Positions 43,619 to 52,560 of a stretch of 64,000 nucleotides of DNA are shown here, in pieces. The notes under the pieces are model-generated. The model made no database searches and was not told the DNA's origin. It was given only the letters and a program-made list of their open reading frames with translations. The stretch lies in the NCBI GenBank assembly GCA_023410535.1, contig JAEYPR010000009.1, positions 34,204 to 98,203 of the forward strand, given 5' to 3'. The number at the start of each line of letters is the position of its first letter. The stretch's first letter is position 1. The DNA is from Bacillota bacterium (GTDB taxonomy: Bacteria > Bacillota > UBA4882 > UBA8346). A program made the translations under genes and the position numbers.

Positions 43619-45604
43619 ATGAATCGGATCGTTATCATCGGAGGAGGCTACGCAGGCGTACTTACGGCGAAGAAGCTTGCAAAGAAATTTAAAAAGAACG
43701 CCGGTACATCAGTCACGATTATCGATAAAAACCCGTTTCATACGATGCTTACGGAGCTGCATGAGGTCGCCGCGGGAAGGGTCGAAGAGGACAGCATCAG
43801 GATAAGCTTTAGAAAGGTCTTTGCGGGCCGAAAGGTACAATTCGTCCAGGACTTGGTCGAGTCCGTCGATTTCGGGAAAAAAACCGTTCGCGGAAGAGAC
43901 GGGTCGTATGAATACGACTATCTGGTGATGGCGGTAGGTTCCCGCCCGGCTTATTTCGGCATCCCGGGAGCGGAGGAGCATTCCCTATCCTTATGGTCTT
44001 ACGAAGACGCCATCAGGCTCAGAGAGCGCATCCTGGAACGCTTCAGGCAGGCTGCTTTGGAAACCGACGCGCTTGAAAAACGCAGGCTGCTTACCTTCCA
44101 TGTGGTCGGCGCCGGTTTGACCGGAGTTGAAATGGTGGGCGAGCTTGCCGAATACGTGCCGATTTTATGCGACAGGTTCGAGATAGACCGGAATGAGGTT
44201 TCTTTATTTAATGTAGATTTACTTTCCCGGGTCGTACCCTCCCTTCCGGAAAAGCTTTCGGCAAAGATCCAGCGCCGCCTGGAGCAGATGGGCGTGGGCA
44301 TGCTGCTCAACACCCGGGTGGAGGAGATCGGCGCGGATTATATCGACCTGAGTTGCAAAGAAAATGTCAGCCGCCATGTTACCGGTACCGTGATCTGGGT
44401 GGGCGGCATCGAATGCGCTTGTGTGGCCGTCAAAGCCGGGGAGACCGCGTCCTGCGACCGCCGGGGCAGGTTGAATACGGACAAATACCTCAGGTGTGTC
44501 GGCGACGAAAGCTTTTATGTTGCCGGAGACAACCTACATTGCATTCCCGAGGGCCAGTCCGAGCCGGTGCCGCAAATGGTGGAAAACTGTGAGCTAAGCG
44601 CTGATACCGTGGCCCATAATATCTATGTGTCCATAACGGGCAAAGGCAAACTCGAAGAGTATCGGCCCCAATTCCACGGGGTTATGGTAAGCATCGGCGG
44701 CAGGTACGGGGTCGCCAGGGTAGGCTTGCCCGGGTTAATGATCAATCTTCCGTCTTTCCTCGCGATGTTTACGAAGCACTTTATCAATATCCTATATTTT
44801 GTTCAGGTGCTCGGCTGGAACAAGATATCCAGCTATCTTAAACACGAATTTTTCACCATCCGCAATAAACGGAGCTTTGTCGGCGGCCATCTGAGCAACC
44901 GGACGCCCAGCTTCCTGCTGGTTCCGCTCCGCCTTTGGCTGGGCGCGGTATGGGTATTCGAAGGCATTATGAAAATAGTGGAAGGCTGGTTCGTAGCCCC
45001 TAAGCTCAATGACTTTTTCGGCGGGGCGAATGCTTGGTTCAATTCTTTGCTGGGCGCCACCTCCGACGCTGTTTCCTCAGCGACGAATGCCGTCGCCGCA
45101 GGATCCGACGCGGTGACCGCCGCAACCGGAGCAGCCCCAGCGGCGCCTGCCGCCGGGACAGTGATTATGAACTGGGATATCTTCGGCATTGTCAGGATGA
45201 TATTAGTCAGCGGCAAGTCGCTGGCAAAGTCGACCCTTGCCGATTACGCTTTTAAGGTGGATATTCCCGTTATGAACTGGTTTATCAACACATGCATCAT
45301 GCCTTTCGACTGGCTCCAGGTGACAATGCAGGTACTGATCGTCGCCGCGGAGATACTCATCGGGCTTGCGCTGATGGGGGGGTTGTTCACCCCACTGGTT
45401 GGCGCGATCTCAATCGCCCTGCTGTGCATGTTCATTACGTCCACGGGCCTATACCTGTCAACCTTTTGGATGCTGGTGGCGGCAGTAGCCATGCTCTGGG
45501 GCGCGGGCAGCATCTTCGGTCTGGACTATTACACTACCCCGCTCCTGAAAAAAGGTTGGAAGCGGTTGGGTTGGGTAAGGCGGTTCTACATCTATCATGA
45601 CTAA
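43619..45604 (+). CDS. ndh2: Type II NADH dehydrogenase with C-terminal membrane extension (Ndh2)
   Basis: 661 residues. Residues 1-400 are a two-dinucleotide-fold flavoprotein: FAD motif IVIIGGGYAGVLTAKKLA, NADH motif FHVVGAGLTGVEMVGELAEY, and FYVAGDNLHCI near the second FAD site. Beyond about 420 comes a DoxX-like membrane part with at least four helices and an Ala-rich insert (about 480-515). This extension is the mark of the electron-transfer Ndh2 of Listeria, which passes NADH electrons to a dedicated demethylmenaquinone pool. GGAAGGA precedes ATG 43619. The last 8 bases overlap dmkB. Confidence 0.92.
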   Translation: MNRIVIIGGGYAGVLTAKKLAKKFKKNAGTSVTIIDKNPFHTMLTELHEVAAGRVEEDSIRISFRKVFAGRKVQFVQDLVESVDFGKKTVRGRDGSYEYDYLVMAVGSRPAYFGIPGAEEHSLSLWSYEDAIRLRERILERFRQAALETDALEKRRLLTFHVVGAGLTGVEMVGELAEYVPILCDRFEIDRNEVSLFNVDLLSRVVPSLPEKLSAKIQRRLEQMGVGMLLNTRVEEIGADYIDLSCKENVSRHVTGTVIWVGGIECACVAVKAGETASCDRRGRLNTDKYLRCVGDESFYVAGDNLHCIPEGQSEPVPQMVENCELSADTVAHNIYVSITGKGKLEEYRPQFHGVMVSIGGRYGVARVGLPGLMINLPSFLAMFTKHFINILYFVQVLGWNKISSYLKHEFFTIRNKRSFVGGHLSNRTPSFLLVPLRLWLGAVWVFEGIMKIVEGWFVAPKLNDFFGGANAWFNSLLGATSDAVSSATNAVAAGSDAVTAATGAAPAAPAAGTVIMNWDIFGIVRMILVSGKSLAKSTLADYAFKVDIPVMNWFINTCIMPFDWLQVTMQVLIVAAEILIGLALMGGLFTPLVGAISIALLCMFITSTGLYLSTFWMLVAAVAMLWGAGSIFGLDYYTTPLLKKGWKRLGWVRRFYIYHD

Positions 45605-46592
45605 CAAAGCGAATTCGGCATATCGAAGCGAACCCGGTCCTGGCCCGGACGGGCTTGAATACGACGAAGCCTTGCGTCTGACGCAGCTGGAGGTCAAAAA
45701 ACTTCTGAAGAATGCTCCGCCGCTGATTAGGATGCAGACTTCCCATCTTGCCCGGGCAGCCGGGAAAGGCATCCGGGCGCGGGCTTTGCTTACTTGCTCC
45801 CTACGCGGCGACGGCCTTGTCAGGCGTGACGCGGTCAATGTCGCCGCTGCCGTTGAGTTGCTGCATCTGGCCACGTTGATTCATGACGACATCATTGACG
45901 ACGCCGATATGCGCCGGGGCATCGACGCCCTGCATGTAAAATTCGGCGAAAAGACAGCTGTCCTCTGTGGGGATTATCTGTTCTGCCTTGCCTTTGACCT
46001 TGTTTCATTGATATCGCCCCGGGAATCGGACCGGGATAAATTAGACGGCGTCCTGCCCTCCTATCTTACGGAGATTTGCCTCGGCGAGATCAGGGAATTA
46101 GGCAATACCGGGAATCTCAACCTTACCGAGCGTGAGTATTTCAGGATAATATCCGGGAAAACGGCGGCGATGTTTCAGGCGTCCTTCCACGCGGGCTTTT
46201 TTCTATCCGACGAGCCGCGGGAAGCCAAGGATTTATATCTAGAGACAGGCAAACAGATCGGAATCCTTTTCCAGCTTGTCGACGACTGCCTGGACTTTGT
46301 ATCCTCGAAAAAAAAGGCAAAGAAACCGGTACTTGCCGATTACCGTCGCGGGGTCGTCACGTTGCCGCTTATTTACGCGCTGCGGGCCGATAAAACACTG
46401 CGCGGCAAAATAGAAAACGGCTTACCGGAGCAGGAGTTGAAGGCTGCCGTTATCGCTGCGGGCGGGCTTGAATATACGCAGACCAAGATCAGGGAACGCC
46501 GGTTGAAGGCGAAAAAACTCATCGTCTCGCTGGGCCCCGAAAGCAAAAAGACCAGGCTGGAGCTACTGCTTGACAAGGCTGCCGCTCTTTAG
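45597..46592 (+). CDS. dmkB: Polyprenyl diphosphate synthase (DmkB-like)
   Basis: 331 residues, trans-isoprenyl diphosphate synthase. First Asp-rich motif LIHDDIIDDADMRRG, second QLVDDCLDF; GKGIRARALL replaces the usual GGKRLRP segment. It should extend IPP onto allylic diphosphate to give the side chain used by the following prenyltransferase. It overlaps ndh2 and lies in the same unit. Chain length cannot be read from the sequence. Confidence 0.9.
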   Translation: MTNKANSAYRSEPGPGPDGLEYDEALRLTQLEVKKLLKNAPPLIRMQTSHLARAAGKGIRARALLTCSLRGDGLVRRDAVNVAAAVELLHLATLIHDDIIDDADMRRGIDALHVKFGEKTAVLCGDYLFCLAFDLVSLISPRESDRDKLDGVLPSYLTEICLGEIRELGNTGNLNLTEREYFRIISGKTAAMFQASFHAGFFLSDEPREAKDLYLETGKQIGILFQLVDDCLDFVSSKKKAKKPVLADYRRGVVTLPLIYALRADKTLRGKIENGLPEQELKAAVIAAGGLEYTQTKIRERRLKAKKLIVSLGPESKKTRLELLLDKAAAL

Positions 46593-46626
46593 CTAACGCT
46601 AACGCCGGTGAAAGGAAACGGTGCTG

Positions 46627-47589
46627 ATGGGTATCGAAACCAAAATAACAAGCGCAGTCGCTCCGATGGGTATCGTCAAGCGGACGCTGAGCTATGTCGA
46701 GATAAAAACCAAAATAGCAAGCATATTCCCGTTTCTGATGGGGCTTGCCTATCTTCATTTATCCGGTTACGGAATCGATCCTCTGAAAACAGGGGTGTTT
46801 TTCCTCGGTATGTTTTGCTTCGACCTTACCGCGACTACGGTAAACAATTATTACGATACGAAAAAAAACCATCAGACGCTCCAGTTTGCCCGGCCCACGG
46901 CGATGGCGATCCTGCTTACGTTGTTTGCGGTAAGCGTCTGTTTGGGGCTGTTGCTCGTTTACCTGACCGATCCGGTGGTTTTGCTCCTGGGCGTCCTGTG
47001 TTTCTTTGTCGGCATCATCTATTCCTACGGCCCCGTCCCCATCTCCCACGGGCCATACGGCGAAATCGTCTCCGGTTGCTTTCACGGATTGTTGATCCCG
47101 ACGATCCTGATCTATATCAATGTTCCCCAAGGCGAGCTCTTTGCGTATTTGCTCAATGACTGGAAGCTGTCCGTGATTCTGAATATCAAGCCCATCCTCG
47201 GGCTCCTGATGTTGTCCATTGCCCCGGCCTGTCTTACCGCCAATATCATGCTTGCCAACAATATATGCGACCTTACGCACGATGTGGCGGTAAGCAGGTA
47301 CACGCTTGCATATTATCTGGGGAAAAAAGGCCTGTGGCTTTTCGCCGCATTGTATTATGGGGCCTATCTGTCGGTGATTGCGATGGTGGTTGCGGGTTTC
47401 CTTTCGCCCCTCAGTCTGATACTGCCAATCACGTTGATCCCGGTCCAGAAAAATATCAATCTGTTTTTCAAAAAACAGATCAAGGAAGAGACTTTCATTG
47501 TTGCGATCAAAAACTTTCTGATCGTGCTCATACCGCACATCCTGCTGATTTTTCTGGGAAGCTTGCTGCCGGGCTGGGGTCCCCGATGA
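46627..47589 (+). CDS. dmkA: UbiA family prenyltransferase (DmkA-like, demethylmenaquinone synthesis)
   Basis: 320 residues, about nine helices. The two Asp-rich substrate motifs are TTVNNYYDTKK and NNICDLTHDVAVSRYT. It most likely joins the DmkB-made polyprenyl chain to 1,4-dihydroxy-2-naphthoate, forming a quinone reserved for extracellular electron transfer. GTG 46621 is an alternative start, but AAAGGA is better spaced for ATG 46627. The stop overlaps the next ATG (ATGA). Confidence 0.9.
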   Translation: MGIETKITSAVAPMGIVKRTLSYVEIKTKIASIFPFLMGLAYLHLSGYGIDPLKTGVFFLGMFCFDLTATTVNNYYDTKKNHQTLQFARPTAMAILLTLFAVSVCLGLLLVYLTDPVVLLLGVLCFFVGIIYSYGPVPISHGPYGEIVSGCFHGLLIPTILIYINVPQGELFAYLLNDWKLSVILNIKPILGLLMLSIAPACLTANIMLANNICDLTHDVAVSRYTLAYYLGKKGLWLFAALYYGAYLSVIAMVVAGFLSPLSLILPITLIPVQKNINLFFKKQIKEETFIVAIKNFLIVLIPHILLIFLGSLLPGWGPR

Positions 47590-47969
47590 AATCGATGAAA
47601 AAAGCGGATATGGTATTAATCGTAGTCCTGCTCCTTTCGGCTCCGTTGTTTTTGCTTCTGAACCGGTATTTTTGGGCGGAAAAAGGGGTATATGCCGAGA
47701 TTTACCATGATTCCGCGCTGGTTGACAGGATCGATCTTTCAACTGCCACAGAACGATCGTTTTCCATACCCGGAGCGCCTGAGGTGGTTTTTCATCAATA
47801 CGCCGACGGCAGTATCGCTTTTATCAAGGCGGACTGTCCCGACAAGATCTGTATCCGTTCGGGCAGGCTAAAGTACGCCGGCCAGTTTGCCGCCTGCCTT
47901 CCCAACAAGATACTGCTGAAGATCGTTTCGGAGGAAGATCGCGAAGGTCCGGACTTGATCATCGAATAA
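47586..47969 (+). CDS. eetA: NusG-domain-II membrane-anchored protein (EetA-like)
   Basis: 127 residues. One N-terminal transmembrane helix (about 8-27) precedes a NusG domain II-like beta fold with the Cys pair ADCPDKICIRSG and AACLPNKI. In Listeria the equivalent is EetA, membrane-bound and of unknown mechanism but needed with EetB for electron transfer. The Cys residues face outside and could form a disulfide or bind a cofactor. ATG 47586 overlaps the dmkA stop. Confidence 0.85.
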   Translation: MKSMKKADMVLIVVLLLSAPLFLLLNRYFWAEKGVYAEIYHDSALVDRIDLSTATERSFSIPGAPEVVFHQYADGSIAFIKADCPDKICIRSGRLKYAGQFAACLPNKILLKIVSEEDREGPDLIIE

Positions 47970-48095
47970 GCGCCGGCGCTATGGGCACAGGCGGAAACCG
48001 GATCGGTACGAAAGGGCGTCTTCCGCATTGGCGGCGGTGTCCCGCGCTAATGCGGATTGAACCGAATAAGACGAATTAACGGAGGGAAGATTTCA

Positions 48096-49085
48096 ATGAA
48101 AAAGTTAATTGCGGTAATACTGGTGGTTTTACTCGTCTCCGCGGTCTGCGGCGCGGCTAGTTCTGGAAAGGTAAAGACCGGCCTGGCGGTGCTAACGGAG
48201 CTGAATAAGTCCACCGATGCCGGCGCCAAGGCAGGGCTCGCTGAAATCGATTCGGCGGTCGTCGCGGTGACGGTCGACAGCAACGGCAAGATCGTTAAGT
48301 GCGTTATTGATTCGGTCCAGAGCAAGATCAACTTCGATGCGGCCGGTAAGCTTACCACTCCGGTGAATACCACGTTCCCGACCAAAAATGAGCTGGGCGC
48401 AGGATACGGAATGAAAAAAGCCTCGAAAATCGGCAAAGAATGGAAAGAGCAGGCGGCGGCGCTTGCCAAATATGTGGTAGGAAAGACGGTCAAAGAGATC
48501 AAGGGCATCGCCGTTGACCAAGGCAAGCATGCTACGGGCTCCGACCTCAAAGCCTCAGTGACCATATCGATCGGCGAATATATCGAAGCGATCGAAAAAG
48601 CCGTCACGCGGGCGCAGGCGCTTGGAGCATCGTCTTCCGACGTTTTGGGCCTCGGTATCGTCACCAATATGGAGCACTCGGTCAGCGCCGGTGAAAAGCC
48701 GGGTCTTGCCGAAGGATATTCCACGTATATCGTCATTACCAATGATGCGAAAGGCAAGATAACCAGCTGCCTCATTGACGCCACTCAGGGCAAAGTCAAT
48801 TTCAACACGTCCGGCAAGATTACCAGCGACCTTAAAGCTCCGGTAAAGACCAAAAACGAGCTGGGCGCTTCATACGGCATGAAAAAAGCCTCCAAAATCG
48901 GAAAAGAGTGGAACGAGCAGGCGGCGGCATTCGCCAAATATGTAACCGGCAAAACCCTCTCTGAGGTGGCCGTGATTGCCGTAAGCAAGGAAGGACACGC
49001 GACCGGGAGCGACATTCTGGCGTCGGTAACCATCGCCATCAATGATTTCCAAGCCGCCCTCGCGAAAGCCGCGACGAAACGCTAA
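48096..49085 (+). CDS. Exported flavoprotein with two FMN-binding domains (PplA-like)
   Basis: 329 residues. A signal peptide (LIAVILVVLLVSAVCGAA) is followed by two tandem repeats of one domain (about 28-175 and 185-329). Each repeat has NELGA-x-YGMKKASKIGKEW, a GHATGSD-type turn and D-x2-A-S-V-T, where Thr156 and Thr312 are the probable covalent FMN attachment sites set by ApbE. In Listeria PplA carries electrons from the membrane to extracellular acceptors. The Cys in SAVC is a poor lipobox, so membrane tethering is doubtful. GGAGGGA is eight bases before ATG. Confidence 0.87.
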   Translation: MKKLIAVILVVLLVSAVCGAASSGKVKTGLAVLTELNKSTDAGAKAGLAEIDSAVVAVTVDSNGKIVKCVIDSVQSKINFDAAGKLTTPVNTTFPTKNELGAGYGMKKASKIGKEWKEQAAALAKYVVGKTVKEIKGIAVDQGKHATGSDLKASVTISIGEYIEAIEKAVTRAQALGASSSDVLGLGIVTNMEHSVSAGEKPGLAEGYSTYIVITNDAKGKITSCLIDATQGKVNFNTSGKITSDLKAPVKTKNELGASYGMKKASKIGKEWNEQAAAFAKYVTGKTLSEVAVIAVSKEGHATGSDILASVTIAINDFQAALAKAATKR

Positions 49086-49196
49086 CAACTCAAAGCTGCC
49101 GCAGTTTTCTAACCAATATGTCGCAATCAGTTTCATGCCATGGATGATTGCGGCATATTTTCTTTATCATTTTAGCGCACAAAAGGAACAGGAAAT

Positions 49197-50252
49197 ATGA
49201 AACGAATTATCAGCTCCTTGCTCGTTGTTTTACTGTTGGCCGCGTCCGGATGCGGGAAAAAGACAACCAGATATCAGGCGGAGTTTTTAGGGGTGTTCGA
49301 TACGGTGACCACGATTGTGGGCTATTCGGAAAGCAAAGAGCAATTTACCGTCCTCGTGGGACGGATCAAGGACAAGCTCACGGAGTATCACCGGCTGTAC
49401 GATATCTATCACAGCTACGAGGGCCTCAACAACATCAAAACCATCAACGACAACGCCGGCAAAGCTCCGGTAAAGGTGGACAAGGAGCTTATCGCGCTGC
49501 TGCTTTCGGCCAAAGCGAAGTATTACACGACGAACGGCAAGACCAACATTGCTTTGGGATCGGTGCTCAGGATATGGCATGAGTACCGGGAAAAAGGCAT
49601 ATCCGACCCGCTCGGCGCCGAAGTGCCGCCGCGGAAGCTGCTTGAGCAGGCCGCCCGTCATACCAACATCGGGGACATGATCATCGATACGAAAGCCGCG
49701 ACGGTCTACCTTTCCGACCCCGGGATGCGCCTTGACCTAGGGGCGGTAGCCAAAGGTTACGCCACCGAGCGGACCGCCCGTTATTTTGAAGACAAAGGCG
49801 TCACTTCCCTTTTGCTCAGCGTCGGCGGCAATGTCCGCGCCATCGGCGGCAAGCCGGGTAAACACGGGATGGAGCCCTGGAATATCGGCATAAAAAACCC
49901 GGATAAGGAAAGCCCGAATACCGAGCTGTGCAACGTACTGATAACGGGCTATTCGGTAGTGTCCAGCGGTTCCTATGAGCGCTATTACACCGTGGACGGA
50001 ACAAGGTACAACCATATCATCGACCCCAGCACCCTGATGCCCGCGACTCATTTTACGGGCGTTACTATCATATGCCGCGACTCCGGCATGGCCGACGGGT
50101 TGTCCACGGCCCTCTTCACGATGCCCCTTGCAGTGGGCAAGAAGTTCGTCGAAGGTCTTAACGGCGTCGAAGCCCTGTGGGTGACGGACACCGGCGAGCT
50201 CGTTTATTCGAAAGGGTTTAAGCGGTTTTTGAAAGCTGATAATGGAAAGTAA
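49197..50252 (+). CDS. fmnB: ApbE family FAD:protein FMN transferase, lipoprotein (FmnB-like)
   Basis: 351 residues with a clear lipoprotein signal (LLLAASGC, Cys about 19). The ApbE fold is marked by GVFDTVTTIVGY, RLDLGAVAKGYATERT, LLSVGGNVRAIGG and HIIDPSTLMPA. It transfers FMN from FAD to Thr residues of exported proteins, here evidently the two-domain carrier encoded just upstream. It is the last gene of the locus, 111 bases after the carrier gene. Confidence 0.93.
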   Translation: MKRIISSLLVVLLLAASGCGKKTTRYQAEFLGVFDTVTTIVGYSESKEQFTVLVGRIKDKLTEYHRLYDIYHSYEGLNNIKTINDNAGKAPVKVDKELIALLLSAKAKYYTTNGKTNIALGSVLRIWHEYREKGISDPLGAEVPPRKLLEQAARHTNIGDMIIDTKAATVYLSDPGMRLDLGAVAKGYATERTARYFEDKGVTSLLLSVGGNVRAIGGKPGKHGMEPWNIGIKNPDKESPNTELCNVLITGYSVVSSGSYERYYTVDGTRYNHIIDPSTLMPATHFTGVTIICRDSGMADGLSTALFTMPLAVGKKFVEGLNGVEALWVTDTGELVYSKGFKRFLKADNGK

Positions 50253-50304
50253 GTTCGGGGGAGAAGGAGTTTTTCCGGGAGGAATGCTTGGGGCCAATCG
50301 TTGA

Positions 50305-50424
50305 TTGGCTTTTTTTGTCTGCCGACTACGCTGTCCACGGTTCCGGCGGCGGGATTCCTTTTGGACCGCCCCAAAAGGAACCAAAAGGGCGCTGGAACCA
50401 TACGGCGTCCAGACCTCCCTCAAT
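50305..50424. repeat. Dispersed repeat, copy 2
   Basis: Same orientation as copy 1 (41631-41748), with a few substitutions. Its inner hairpin TTCCTTTTGG-ACCGCC-CCAAAAGGAA is a perfect 10-bp stem. Confidence 0.7.
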
Positions 50425-50657
50425 CATCCCGGTTTTAGTATGCCGCCGCCATCCATGGCAAATTGACTGGCTACTAAGTAAAGGCTTTCGGGGGCGACCG
50501 CTGTTTGGCGTCGTGCCAAGAAGCGGCGCACGGTTTAAGTCCGTGGAACCTAAAGATTTTTGAAAGTTAATAAATTAGGTCGCTATGGATCGTTCCTCGG
50601 TACTGAGTGGCTCGCGGAATTGGAAGGCCAGGGGTGAGGGCGCATCAGTTTGACATT

Positions 50658-50683
50658 AAAAAAGCCGCCCGAGGGGGCGGCTT
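50658..50683 (-). terminator. Terminator of the beta-barrel gene
   Basis: 9-bp stem AAGCCGCCC/GGGCGGCTT followed on the minus strand by TTTTTT, right after the stop. Confidence 0.85.
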
Positions 50684-50686
50684 GGT

Positions 50687-51694
50687 TTATTTAATATTGA
50701 CATCCCAACGGAGGAAGACGACGGGGTCTTGGTTGACGGCGTCGTTTTCGAATTGGTAGACGAATTTGACGGTGGTATCTTTGTCAACGACGTATTTGGC
50801 TTTGAGGCGCAGGAAGGGATCGTCGATGTGTTTGACTTTTTCGAGCTCCATTCCGGCGGCGAATTCTTTGCTGAAGGCGTAGAGCGCTTGGGCGTCGAAG
50901 GAGCTGGCGCGGGTGGCGCCGTCATCGACGTGTTTGTAGCGCAGCTCGGCGACGATCTGTTTGTCGACGGCGCCGGTGACGCCGAATTCATAGGAGTTGG
51001 CATCGTCGAAGTTGCTGATCTTAAAACCGACGATGTAAGCGGGATCGACTTGGATATTGGCGGCCAGATCGAGGCGGGCCGAATCATACCCGGCAACGTC
51101 CTCGTTGGGGATGTAGAGTTGGCCGTAGATTTTGGTTTTGTCGGTGAAGTATTTGAAGTCCAAATCCAAACCATAAATGCCGGTCTCGTCCACCATATCC
51201 CCGTCGATGGCGAAATCAAGACTACCGGCGACATAACCGTTGTTTTTCCCAAGGTCTTGGCGCAGACCGGCCGAGACAAAGGTTTGGCTGGAGTTGTCGC
51301 GATAACCGCCATCCCGGTATTTTTCACCGGTGTAATCCAGTCCGAAGAAGAAGCCGGACTCGTCGAGGTAACTTCCCTGCAGGCCGGTCAAGGTGGTGCG
51401 ATCGCCGTAAAGTTGAGTGTCGTAGAATTTACCGTAAGTCAGGTCGACAAAAAACTGGTCGTTTTGATAATACTCGAACCCCAAGGCCCAGTCGTCGTTT
51501 TGAGCCACATAGCGGGTAGTCAAGCTGGGGCTGTCCTGGTCGATGGAGTACCAACCGTCGAAATCCAAGCCGCCGAATTGGGCGCCTTTGTTGTTGGCGA
51601 AATCCCCGGTGAAGTTATGTACTGCCGCCAAGGCGCTACCGGAGATGGTGAAACTAAAAGCAAGAATCAAGATCATTAGGAACAATTTTTTCAT
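50687..51694 (-). CDS. Putative outer-membrane beta-barrel (porin-like) protein
   Basis: 335 residues. Signal peptide FLMILILAFSFTISGSALA, then a mature protein built of many short amphipathic beta-strands with alternating aromatic/hydrophobic residues (WALGFEYYQND, FFVDLTYGKFY, VAELRYKHVDD, TVKFVYQFE). It has polar turns and a strand at the C-terminus (PVVFLRWDVNIK). There are no transmembrane helices. This is the pattern of a 14-18-strand outer-membrane channel and implies an outer membrane. ATG 51694 is eight bases after AAGGAG. An extracellular beta-rich protein in a monoderm cell is the alternative. Confidence 0.7.
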   Translation of the reverse strand: MKKLFLMILILAFSFTISGSALAAVHNFTGDFANNKGAQFGGLDFDGWYSIDQDSPSLTTRYVAQNDDWALGFEYYQNDQFFVDLTYGKFYDTQLYGDRTTLTGLQGSYLDESGFFFGLDYTGEKYRDGGYRDNSSQTFVSAGLRQDLGKNNGYVAGSLDFAIDGDMVDETGIYGLDLDFKYFTDKTKIYGQLYIPNEDVAGYDSARLDLAANIQVDPAYIVGFKISNFDDANSYEFGVTGAVDKQIVAELRYKHVDDGATRASSFDAQALYAFSKEFAAGMELEKVKHIDDPFLRLKAKYVVDKDTTVKFVYQFENDAVNQDPVVFLRWDVNIK

Positions 51695-52069
51695 GGTTTC
51701 CACTCCTTTTTGAGAAATGCCTAAAAATTGCAAAAACGGTAACTTCATACTAAAAGTAGCACGTGAGTTTAAATGTGTCAATTGATGTTGCGGAAAATTA
51801 ACAATGGGATGGTAAGGATTAAAACCGTTGTCTGAACCAGGATTAAGCAGGATTATACGGATTAAAAGGATTTAAAAGCACTGTTTTTGGGTTGGGATTT
51901 TAAAAGATTTGGAAGATTAAACCGTTTTCCGCAACCGTTTTTGAATTTTGAAGATTAGACGAATTTAAGACGTGGGAAGTTCATTTGAATTTTTAAAGGT
52001 TTTGACGGTGGATTGCCGAAAGATTGCGAGGAAATATTATCCATTGTAAATCTTTGGTTGGAGGCGGCG
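51695..52069. other. Intergenic region with repeat copy A
   Basis: About 375 bases. Apart from the promoter region of the beta-barrel gene, it holds a GGATTA-type repeat copy at 51821-51877 and A/T-rich spacer with decayed GATTA motifs. No gene is seen. Confidence 0.5.
51821..51877 (+). repeat. GGATTA-type repeat, copy A (left of GxxExxY gene)
   Basis: Starts AAAACCGTTGTCTGAACCAG and ends GGATTAAAAGGATTTAAAA. The same sequence recurs at 52457-52560 in direct orientation and at 52624-52671 inverted. Confidence 0.7.
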
Positions 52070-52453
52070 ATGCGACACAAGGAGATTACGAAACGGATTA
52101 TTGGTTGTGCGATGCGGGTTCATTCGGCGTTGGGCAATGGATTTCAGGAAGTTATTTATCAGCGGGCGTTGCGAATTGAGATGGAACTTGAGGGTTTGCA
52201 ATTTGAACGGGAGAAGTCGATGACGATCTTCTACCGGGGTCTCGAGATTGGCATCCGGAGGGTTGATTTTTATGTGGAAGATTGTGTGATGGTTGAATTG
52301 AAGGCATTATTGCTTTTAGAAGACGTCCATTATGCCCAGGCCCGAAATTATCTGGAGGCATACAATTTGGATACGGGCTTGTTGATTAATTTTGGCGGCA
52401 AAAGTTTGGAGTTTAAGCGGTTGTATAATCGGACCAGGATTAAGCAGGATTAA
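52070..52453 (+). CDS. GxxExxY family protein (PD-(D/E)XK nuclease-like)
   Basis: 127 residues. The name motif is present as GNGFQEVIYQ. IRRVDFYVED and VMVELKAL give a D...E-x-K arrangement of the PD-(D/E)XK nuclease fold (family PF13366). The biochemical role is not established. GGAGG precedes ATG 52070. The last codons (RTRIKQD) are encoded by a copy of the repeat that surrounds the gene, so the gene and repeat have been associated long enough to fuse. Confidence 0.85.
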   Translation: MRHKEITKRIIGCAMRVHSALGNGFQEVIYQRALRIEMELEGLQFEREKSMTIFYRGLEIGIRRVDFYVEDCVMVELKALLLLEDVHYAQARNYLEAYNLDTGLLINFGGKSLEFKRLYNRTRIKQD

Positions 52454-52560
52454 AGATAAAACCGTTATCTGAACCAGGATTAAGCAGGATTGATCAGGAT
52501 TAAAACCGTTGTCTGAACCAGGATTAAGTGGGATTGATCAGATTAAAAGGATTTAAAAAC
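52431..52560 (+). repeat. GGATTA-type repeats, direct copies B, C and D
   Basis: Copy B (52431-52454) overlaps the gene end. Copy C (52457-52501) and copy D (52502-52560) each carry ACCGTT-TCTGAACCAGGATTAAG followed by GGATT motifs. They are tandem and in the same orientation as copy A. Confidence 0.7.

Larger units (their letters stand above)
50253..50686. other. Intergenic region downstream of fmnB
   Basis: It holds dispersed repeat copy 2 (50305-50424) and a short hairpin TTGGC/GCCAA near 50513. No gene is supported; frames here come from the repeat. Confidence 0.5.

Noticed and set aside
47265..47585. Long N-terminal extension of the EetA-like gene
   Set aside because: It runs out of frame through dmkA; the ATG at 47586 with 4-base overlap and a membrane anchor is the sensible start.
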